Positions 1 through 5,449 of a stretch of DNA of 12,451 bases are shown here, in pieces. Numbering within the stretch: position 1 is the stretch's first letter; each line of letters begins with the position of its first letter. The DNA is taken from contig CAJURT010000066.1 in NCBI GenBank assembly GCA_910588875.1, forward strand, positions 1-12,451, given 5' to 3'. Both the position numbers and the translations under genes were made by a program. This stretch comes from an uncultured Lachnospiraceae bacterium. GTDB lineage: Bacteria > Bacillota > Clostridia > Lachnospirales > Lachnospiraceae. Below the pieces are notes generated by a model. It did no database searches. It was not told the DNA's origin and worked only from the letters and a program-made list of their open reading frames with translations.

Positions 1-117
1 AATTAAGCTGCGTATGCTAAATTATCTTCAGCGTTTAATTTTAATTTTGCCGTTTAACGCACCGCATGCGGATAGCTTCACCAGCTGCATGGCCCCCGTC
101 GAAACCAGTACAACCCC
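1..117 (-). ncRNA. ssrA: tmRNA (ssrA), 5' part, cut by the window edge
   Basis: Transfer-messenger RNA rescues stalled ribosomes: it enters like an alanyl-tRNA, then serves as a short message that adds a degradation tag. On the minus strand the RNA begins with GGGGTTGTACTGGTTTCGAC (117 down to 98), the conserved tRNA-like 5' end of tmRNA, followed by GGGGG. About 65 nt in, an open frame reads AKLKLNAEDNLAYAA and stops with TAA: codons 50 down to 6, stop at 5-3. The ending LAYAA is typical of ssrA tags, and a GCA (Ala) resume codon at 50-48 is the expected kind. The exact resume codon is inferred, because the pseudoknots were not folded. The 3' half, with the remaining pseudoknots and the acceptor-stem partner, lies beyond position 1. 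The mature 5' end probably arises by RNase P cleavage of a leader of about 27 nt. Confidence 0.95.
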
Positions 118-150
118 TTACTGGATTACCACAGTTACCCTGGTGCATTC

Positions 151-179
151 ATTTTATCACCCCTTTTTGGGATTGTCAA
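151..179 (-). promoter_or_regulatory. SigA-type promoter of ssrA
   Basis: On the minus strand, TTGACA (179-174) and TAAAAT (156-151) are separated by 17 bp, close to the vegetative consensus. Transcription would start near 144, leaving a short leader before the mature tmRNA end at 117. The promoter begins only about 18 bp after the stop codon of the upstream lipoprotein gene on the same strand. No intrinsic terminator is visible between them, so read-through into ssrA is possible. Confidence 0.85.
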
Positions 180-196
180 CTGGCAAAAATTTGTGT

Positions 197-1174
197 TTAC
201 CGCGTGTATTTTAATGTAAGGGGAAATTCTTTTTCCAAACCTGCATCCCCAAGGGTAAAGCTGATCTCGCCGGATTTTATATCGCGCTGCATCTTTTCCG
301 TGTTTTCGCCATCGGAGTTCATAAAATCGATATACACATCGAGATCCCAGCCCGGGGCTGTCATGTCCGGATAGGTCTGTCTCCTCTCTTGAAGCAAAAC
401 CCCATTGACCGTCACATTTTCATAATAGAAAAACATGGTGTCATCCGTATTGTTTTCGATGTGGACAGAGAATCCGTCTTTGTCGCTTACAGTCTGTGCC
501 GGAACAGTGACAACGATGCCGTTTTCATTGTAAATCATCTGTTCTTCGATCAAAATTACGGAGGTGTCCACAGCAGAAGCGGCGGCGCTTTCATCTATCG
601 CTTTTGCAAGTTCTTTATCGCCTTTCACATAGAAAGTGACATGAACATTTTCCTCCCCGTAAAGCCCCGGAGCGGCAGCGCTGAACTTAATGTAGGCGCA
701 CTCAGAAAGGGTTTTCCCGTCGTCTCCGAAGTTCGGCCTGCTGAAATGGACGACAGTATCTTTCGACTCCCCGCCGGCCAGGGTAACTTCATCAGACTGC
801 CACTCGCCATCCATGCTGTCTATTCTTACTTTATCCACTGTGACGGAGATCGTCCTGTCCTTCGTCCTGTTTAGCAGCCGGAGATACGCTGTGCCTTCCT
901 CATCATCCAGTTCCAGATTTGTAAGATAAATATACATATCTTTATTGCTGGATACTCTTTTGCCTTCTGCTTTTTCCGCTCTGTCAGCTTTTTCGTCTTT
1001 TGTGCCGGAATCTGTTTCCAAAGCATCCGGTTCCGGATTTTCATCCGCCTTGGCACCGATGGTCTCTGCTGCCGTATTCGCTGCTGCTTCCTGTTTCCCG
1101 CCGTTTCCGCAGCCGGCTGTTGCGAGCATCGGCAGCAGCAGTGCCAGCCCAAGAAATTTCTTTGATCTTTTCAT
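197..1174 (-). CDS. Putative lipoprotein with two similar beta-rich domains, function unknown
   Basis: I do not recognise this 325-residue protein as a named family. The N-terminus has a basic start (MKRSKK), a hydrophobic stretch and a lipobox ending at Cys22 (TAGC), so it should be lipidated and held on the outer face of the membrane. Residues about 25-75 form a low-complexity linker rich in Ala, Glu, Asp and Lys, a common spacer in Gram-positive lipoproteins. Two similar segments follow (about 78-185 and 210-323). Each has strands around an asparagine-rich turn (LLNRTKDRTISV in the first, IENNTDDTMFFY in the second), then a VTVNGV- or VDKVRID-like strand, suggesting an Ig-like duplication. 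The start is supported by AAAGGAGAA six bases upstream. It stands alone in its unit, with ssrA downstream on the same strand. Ligand and role are unknown. Confidence 0.85.
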   Translation of the reverse strand: MKRSKKFLGLALLLPMLATAGCGNGGKQEAAANTAAETIGAKADENPEPDALETDSGTKDEKADRAEKAEGKRVSSNKDMYIYLTNLELDDEEGTAYLRLLNRTKDRTISVTVDKVRIDSMDGEWQSDEVTLAGGESKDTVVHFSRPNFGDDGKTLSECAYIKFSAAAPGLYGEENVHVTFYVKGDKELAKAIDESAAASAVDTSVILIEEQMIYNENGIVVTVPAQTVSDKDGFSVHIENNTDDTMFFYYENVTVNGVLLQERRQTYPDMTAPGWDLDVYIDFMNSDGENTEKMQRDIKSGEISFTLGDAGLEKEFPLTLKYTR

Positions 1175-1293
1175 ATTTTTCTCCTTTTTTTATTTCTGAG
1201 GACAATGAGCCGGGCAGCCGTCAGATCTGCCCTTGTAAATTATCCCCCCGGTACAGGTGTATTATAAAATACATATTGGAATCCGTATGGAGG

Positions 1294-1320
1294 CTAAATA
1301 TCCCTAAGAGAGTATTCCAT
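1294..1320 (-). CDS. Possible 8-codon leader ORF upstream of the lipoprotein gene
   Basis: Downstream of the minus-strand promoter, AAGGAG (1334-1329) sits 8 bases before an ATG at 1320-1318. The frame reads MEYSLRDI and stops at TAG. The ribosome binding site and spacing are as good as those of the real genes nearby, so translation is plausible. A GTG at 1325-1323 opens another frame of about 34 codons, but it lies only 3 bases from AAGGAG, which is too close for efficient initiation. Whether either is a true small protein or regulatory leader peptide cannot be told from one sequence. Confidence 0.3.
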   Translation of the reverse strand: MEYSLRDI

Positions 1321-1350
1321 ATCACGGTCTCCTTCCCTGTTGATTTCTAC

Positions 1351-1379
1351 AGTATAAGTGATTTGTGGGGAAATTGCAA
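1351..1379 (-). promoter_or_regulatory. Predicted promoter of the lipoprotein gene
   Basis: On the minus strand, TTGCAA (1379-1374) and TATACT (1356-1351) are 17 bp apart. A start near 1344 gives an untranslated leader of about 170 nt before the lipoprotein ATG at 1174. The -35 box departs from consensus at two positions, which fits a promoter that needs an activator. A tandem 12-bp repeat lies just upstream of it. Confidence 0.6.
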
Positions 1380-1392
1380 TATTTTACATGTT

Positions 1393-1416
1393 TTTACGGC
1401 AAGCTTTACGGCAAGC
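1393..1416. repeat. Perfect tandem 12-bp repeat, possible activator site
   Basis: TTTACGGCAAGC occurs twice with no gap (1393-1404 and 1405-1416). Seen from the minus-strand promoter at 1351-1379, it spans roughly -49 to -72, where an activator could sit beside RNA polymerase. Direct repeats one helical turn apart are typical of OmpR/PhoB-type response regulator sites. Replication slippage is the simpler alternative. Confidence 0.6.
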
Positions 1417-1529
1417 GCAGCAGCTCCTCTCCGGCGGTGGTTCTCCCCGTTTCCCTGGCATGCTTTTCAGAAACTCTTAACCAACCAGCCTTTTTTGATT
1501 GTATTAGAAAAAATACTCTTTAAAAAAGA

Positions 1530-1558
1530 TTGACAATTTAACACTTTACCACTATAAT
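1530..1558 (+). promoter_or_regulatory. Consensus SigA promoter of the TRAP operon
   Basis: TTGACA (1530-1535) and TATAAT (1553-1558) are both perfect and separated by the ideal 17 bp. The start point would be near 1565, giving a leader of about 87 nt before the TAXI receptor gene. So strong a core promoter suggests either high constitutive expression or control by a repressor; see the inverted repeat at 1569-1587. Confidence 0.9.
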
Positions 1559-1568
1559 ACATACAAAC

Positions 1569-1587
1569 AATTGTGGATATTACAATT
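1569..1587. promoter_or_regulatory. Inverted repeat just downstream of the TRAP promoter, possible operator
   Basis: AATTGT (1569-1574) and ACAATT (1582-1587) form a 6-bp inverted repeat around a 7-bp spacer, immediately after the predicted transcription start. The position suits a repressor operator. The arms are short and AT-rich, so chance is a real alternative. No regulator gene is adjacent. Confidence 0.35.
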
Positions 1588-1651
1588 AATAGCTTGTAAG
1601 AGCCGGTTGTTGGAATGAGGAGAGAAATTAAGAGGAAAAGAGGGAAAATCT

Positions 1652-2746
1652 ATGAGGATGAGACGATTGATGGCATTGGCGCTGGCAGGGTGTGTTACCG
1701 TATCGGTGACGGCCTGCGGCGGTTCCGGGGATACGGCCACGACAGCCCCGGGCACGGCAGCGGCAGATACAGTGGCAGCGGCAGATACGGAGGCAGCCAC
1801 AGACCAGGCGGCAGGAGATTCCGCAGCAGAAGGTTCTTCAAAGGGGCTGACCCCGGAGGAGAGGGCGAAGGAATTTATCACAGTGGGGACCGGCCCTACC
1901 TCGGGAATTTATTTTCCCATCGGAGGCGCCTTTGCGACGGCTCTTAGCGATTACGGGTATCAGACTTCGGCGGAGGCCACCAATGCTACGGGACAGAATA
2001 TCCAGAACATCTTAAACGGGGATGCGGAGATTGCCATTGCCATGCAGGACGCAGTGATGCAGGCCTATACGGCTACGGGAGCCTATGAGGGGAAGGAACC
2101 GGCCAGCGGCCTGAAGGCATTGATGCGGCTGTGGCCCAATTATGTACAGCTGGTTACCACTGCTGACACAGGCATCACCTCGGTTGCAGACTTAAAGGGG
2201 AAGAGGGTCGGCGTAGGAGCGGCCAATTCCGGTGTGGAGATCAATGCCCGGATGATCCTGGATGCTTACGGGATTACCTATGATGACATCACTCCCGATT
2301 ATCTGGCTTATGGCGAGGCCATTGACAATATGAAGAACGGCCAGTGTGATGCGGTATTTGTAACCTCCGGCCTGCCCAATGCAACGGTTATGGATCTGGG
2401 CGTATCCTATGATATGGTAGTGATTCCGATTGACGGCGAGGGCCGTGAGAAGCTGGTCAATGATTATCCCTATTATGCGGAGTCCGTGATTCCGGCGAAT
2501 ACTTACAACAATACCGAGGATGTGGAGGGGGTATTCGTTTACAATATCATGCTGGTCCGGGAGGATCTGAGCGATGATATGGTATACGACATCCTGAACG
2601 GAGTGTTTGAGAATATCAGCACGATCAAGGCATCCCACAATGCGGCTGACAAGAATATTGACATTACTTTTGGGGTGGACGATATCCAGCTGCCGCTTCA
2701 TCCGGGTGCAGAGGCATTCTGGAAGGATAAGGGATATTTGGATTAA
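1652..2746 (+). CDS. TAXI-family TRAP transporter solute-binding lipoprotein
   Basis: This is the 364-residue extracytoplasmic receptor of a tripartite ATP-independent periplasmic (TRAP) transporter of the TAXI type, which binds a solute outside the membrane and hands it to the permease encoded downstream. A short signal peptide ends in a lipobox at Cys22 (VTAC), anchoring the receptor to the membrane as expected in a cell without periplasm. A linker rich in Ala, Thr and Asp (about 25-60) precedes the binding domain. The family hallmark ITVGTGPTSGIYFPIGGAFA begins near residue 75. Later come DLKGKRVGVGAANSGVE near 180-195 and the typical C-terminal LPLHPGAEAFWKDKGYLD. The start has AGAGGG seven bases upstream and keeps the whole signal peptide. 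TAXI proteins with known ligands bind glutamate or other carboxylates, but the ligand here cannot be read from sequence. Confidence 0.95.
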   Translation: MRMRRLMALALAGCVTVSVTACGGSGDTATTAPGTAAADTVAAADTEAATDQAAGDSAAEGSSKGLTPEERAKEFITVGTGPTSGIYFPIGGAFATALSDYGYQTSAEATNATGQNIQNILNGDAEIAIAMQDAVMQAYTATGAYEGKEPASGLKALMRLWPNYVQLVTTADTGITSVADLKGKRVGVGAANSGVEINARMILDAYGITYDDITPDYLAYGEAIDNMKNGQCDAVFVTSGLPNATVMDLGVSYDMVVIPIDGEGREKLVNDYPYYAESVIPANTYNNTEDVEGVFVYNIMLVREDLSDDMVYDILNGVFENISTIKASHNAADKNIDITFGVDDIQLPLHPGAEAFWKDKGYLD

Positions 2747-2842
2747 GGAAGGACAGACGGTTCTGGGCAGCAGGGACGGTTACAGAAGGCATGGCGTAAC
2801 GGATCCGGAAGCGGCCGGAACGGTTGAAAACAGCACAAAAAG

Positions 2843-2883
2843 GTGCGGCGTGAACGCAGGGAAGACTGCAGCCGCACTCTTTT
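2843..2883 (+). terminator. Intrinsic terminator/attenuator between receptor and permease genes
   Basis: GTGCGGC (2843-2849) pairs perfectly with GCCGCAC (2871-2877), with an inner GCAG/CTGC pairing, followed by TCTTTT and preceded by an A-run. It lies about 100 bp after the receptor stop and before DUF1850. Partial termination here would give more receptor than permease, the usual stoichiometry for binding-protein transporters. No second promoter is evident in the gap of 204 bp, so the downstream genes probably depend on read-through. Confidence 0.75.
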
Positions 2884-2950
2884 GCATGTAAAACGGATGT
2901 AACAGATTTGTGTGTTTGGAAGGCTTCCGGAATCCTGGGAGGGGCTTTAG

Positions 2951-3451
2951 ATGAAAGGGAGAAATTATATATTGCCAGGGGCAGTCCTTCTTCTGCTTGC
3001 CGCCGGATTTTTCTGGTGGGCATTCCTGGCACCGGCCGGAACCGTGTTCCAGCTGGTAGACCGGGACCGGGATCAGGTGGTGCTTTCGGTGCCGGTTAAG
3101 GCCGGGGATAAGCTGAGTCTGGAGATAGAGCATTCCTTTGAGCACATTCCCTGGTATGAGTATTACACGGTGACAGAGGATTTTCAGTTTAACCTGGATG
3201 CCATTGCGGTGGCCGGTTACGGCGCCGGGATTCCGGCGGAGATGGATGTGCCCACGCGGATTGAGGACGGACTGGTCTGGATGGAAGAGATCAACAGCGT
3301 ATTTCCCCGGTTCAGCTGGATCACATCTGACAAATATATGAAAAGCTTTACATTGAATGAACAGGAGATTTTTGATTTTCGTTCCCTGCCGGATGCAAGC
3401 CGGATCCGGGGAGAGATTATAAAAAGAAGGGGGTATTTATCCGATGTCTGA
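2951..3451 (+). CDS. DUF1850 membrane-anchored protein of the TAXI-TRAP operon
   Basis: This 166-residue protein has one N-terminal membrane segment (about residues 7-27, rich in Leu, Ala and Trp) and an extracytoplasmic beta-rich domain. The core IEHSFEHIPWYEYYTVTED (about 59-77) and the following GYGAGIPAE segment are typical of DUF1850, a family found almost only beside TAXI-type TRAP genes. Its role is unknown; an accessory part in transport or assembly is inferred from that linkage. The ribosome binding site GGGAGGGG lies six bases before the ATG. The stop codon overlaps the start of the permease gene by 8 bp, so the two are very likely translationally coupled. Confidence 0.85.
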   Translation: MKGRNYILPGAVLLLLAAGFFWWAFLAPAGTVFQLVDRDRDQVVLSVPVKAGDKLSLEIEHSFEHIPWYEYYTVTEDFQFNLDAIAVAGYGAGIPAEMDVPTRIEDGLVWMEEINSVFPRFSWITSDKYMKSFTLNEQEIFDFRSLPDASRIRGEIIKRRGYLSDV

Positions 3452-5426
3452 TTTAAAGCAAGCCAATGGCGAAGAGATTATGGAGAAATACGAAAAAGAA
3501 TCCCGGACACGGAAGTTTGGGAACGTGCATCTGAACCGGCTGATCTACGTATTATGCCTGGCGTTTACGGTTTATCACCTGGCTTATGCCTCGGGAATCC
3601 GGCTGTTGCAGATGGTGAATATCAAGCATCATGCCATTCATGTGGGGCTGGTGCTGGTATTGGGTTTTGCCCTTTATCCGGCTTTTTCCGGGAGCAGCCG
3701 CAAAAAGATCAGCTGGTATGACTGGATTTTCGTTGCTCTGTGCGCCGTGATGCCGGTCTATGTGTTTGTCCGTTATCCGGTCTTTATCTCTACCGGATTC
3801 TCCGGGGAGACGACAGATATTGTCATGGGGACATTGCTGATTCTGCTGGTGATGGAGTGCTCCCGCCGGATATCCGGCCCGGCGCTTTCGATTCTTTCGG
3901 CAGTTTTTCTGGTGTATGCCTTGTTTGGGCGTTCTTTTCCGGGGATTTTCCGTCACCGCGGATATAACTGGCATCGGGTGGTGACCTATCTGACTACAGA
4001 TATTTACGGGATCTATGGTTCTTCGGTAAAGGTATCGGCAACCTATATCGTACTTTTCATTATCTTTGGCGACGTGATGAACAAATGCGGGATGGGGCAG
4101 TTCTTTAATGATATTGCCAATGCATTGGCCGGCCACACCAAGGGAGGCCCGGCGAAGGTGGCGGTTCTGGCTTCCGGCTTTTTGGGCTCCATCAATGGTT
4201 CGGCGGTGGCTAATGTTGTGACTACGGGCACATTTACGATTCCGCTGATGAAGAAGACCGGGTATTCCAAGGAATTTGCCGGAGCCGTGGAGGCCACAGC
4301 CTCTGTGGGCGGCCAGCTTCTGCCGCCGATTATGGGAGCGGCGGCCTTTGTCATGGCAGAGACGCTGGGAGTCAAATACGGCGCCATTATCCGTGCCGCT
4401 GTGCTGCCGGCCCTAATCTATTACCTGGGAATCATTCTTCAGGTGCAGATGCGGGCGGAGAAGGATGGCTTAAGCGGTCTGCCAAAGGATCAGATGCCTA
4501 AGGTTTTGAATGTGATGAAGGAGCGGGGACATCTGCTGATTCCCATCGTATTTTTGCTTTACATGTTGATTTTCAGCGGGAAGACGGTTCTGTTCAGCGC
4601 CTTCTGGACAATTGTGGTGACGATCCTGGTGGCGGAACTGCGTCCCATCAGCCGGATGAGTATCAAGGATATCGGGGATGCTTTTGTGTCCGGGGCGAAG
4701 TCAACGGTGTCAGTGGCCATTGCCTGTGCCTGTGTGGGAATCATTGTGGGTATCTGCGGCCTGACCGGCTTTGCGCTGAATGTGGCGCACGCGATTATTA
4801 ACATCGGGCAGTATGCGGTTCCGGGAAGCGCCGCGGCCAGTCTGTTTTTGACACTTTTGTTTACCATGGTGACCTGCATGATCCTTGGCATGGGTCTGCC
4901 GTCTATCCCGTCGTACCTGATTACGGCGACGATTGCGGCTCCGGCTCTGGTGGAACTGGGGCAGGCGGAGATCGCGGCTCACATGTTCTGCTTCTATTTT
5001 GCCATGTTTGCCAACCTGACGCCGCCGGTGGCTCTTGCTGCCTTTGCGGCCGCCGGACTTTCCGGAGGAAGCCCGATGAAGACGGGCTGGCAGTCGGTGA
5101 AGCTGGCTTTGGCGGGCTTTATCGTACCGTTTATGTTTGTGTATAATCCGCAGCTTTTGCTGGAAAAGGTCACATTGCTCAGCGGAATCCAGGTGGTGGT
5201 TACCTCCTGCGTCGGGGTGCTGCTGATCGCAGCAGCCGTGGAAGGGTATCTGAGAGGCAGGATGAATGTGGCGCTGCGCGTTGTGGCGGCTGCCGGTGCA
5301 TTGCTTTTGATTGACGGGGGCGGTAAGACGGATCTGCTGGGGCTTTTCTGTCTGGCAGTGGTGTTGGGAGTGCAGTTGATGAAGGTGCGGGCAGTTGCAG
5401 CGAAGGTGGACAGTGCGCCTATCTGA
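3444..5426 (+). CDS. TRAP transporter permease, 4TM/12TM fusion (DctQ-DctM type)
   Basis: This 660-residue integral membrane protein is the transport subunit of the TAXI-TRAP system, which uses an ion gradient, usually sodium, rather than ATP. It matches the fused layout in which a small DctQ-like part (about residues 30-150, four membrane segments) precedes the large DctM-like part (about 170-560). Conserved stretches include GFLGSINGSAVANVVTTGTF, GGQLLPPIMGAAAFVMAE and GMGLPSIPSYL, the loops and helical breaks that form the transport path in this family. Two more hydrophobic segments lie after residue 580. The start at 3444 overlaps the DUF1850 stop and has AAGGGGG upstream; a later ATG at 3480 lacks a clear ribosome binding site. 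The gene is intact and of usual length. Substrate unknown. Confidence 0.95.
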   Translation: MSDLKQANGEEIMEKYEKESRTRKFGNVHLNRLIYVLCLAFTVYHLAYASGIRLLQMVNIKHHAIHVGLVLVLGFALYPAFSGSSRKKISWYDWIFVALCAVMPVYVFVRYPVFISTGFSGETTDIVMGTLLILLVMECSRRISGPALSILSAVFLVYALFGRSFPGIFRHRGYNWHRVVTYLTTDIYGIYGSSVKVSATYIVLFIIFGDVMNKCGMGQFFNDIANALAGHTKGGPAKVAVLASGFLGSINGSAVANVVTTGTFTIPLMKKTGYSKEFAGAVEATASVGGQLLPPIMGAAAFVMAETLGVKYGAIIRAAVLPALIYYLGIILQVQMRAEKDGLSGLPKDQMPKVLNVMKERGHLLIPIVFLLYMLIFSGKTVLFSAFWTIVVTILVAELRPISRMSIKDIGDAFVSGAKSTVSVAIACACVGIIVGICGLTGFALNVAHAIINIGQYAVPGSAAASLFLTLLFTMVTCMILGMGLPSIPSYLITATIAAPALVELGQAEIAAHMFCFYFAMFANLTPPVALAAFAAAGLSGGSPMKTGWQSVKLALAGFIVPFMFVYNPQLLLEKVTLLSGIQVVVTSCVGVLLIAAAVEGYLRGRMNVALRVVAAAGALLLIDGGGKTDLLGLFCLAVVLGVQLMKVRAVAAKVDSAPI

Positions 5427-5449
5427 AAGGAAGGATGTAAAAGCCGAAA

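Larger units (their letters stand above)
1175..1651. other. Divergent intergenic region of 477 bp
   Basis: This gap separates the minus-strand lipoprotein gene from the plus-strand TAXI receptor gene. It holds a promoter for each direction, a perfect 12-bp tandem repeat (1393-1416), a possible leader ORF on the minus strand (1294-1320), a GGGCAG/CTGCCC hairpin (1212-1232) in the minus-strand leader, and an inverted repeat just downstream of the plus-strand promoter (1569-1587). The open frame running across part of it on the plus strand has no convincing start and looks fortuitous. Confidence 0.8.

Noticed and set aside
161..173. Small CCC-AAAAA-GGG hairpin as a terminator of the lipoprotein gene
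   Set aside because: The stem is only about 3-4 bp, has no T-run, and sits inside the ssrA promoter spacer.
66..374. Plus-strand open frame at the left edge
   Set aside because: It runs across the complement of ssrA, its promoter and the lipoprotein 3' end; the RNA gene explains this sequence better.
1000..1533. 177-codon plus-strand open frame spanning the lipoprotein N-terminus and the intergenic region
   Set aside because: It runs antisense to the lipoprotein signal peptide, then through two promoters and the tandem repeat, with no convincing ribosome binding site or protein-like composition.
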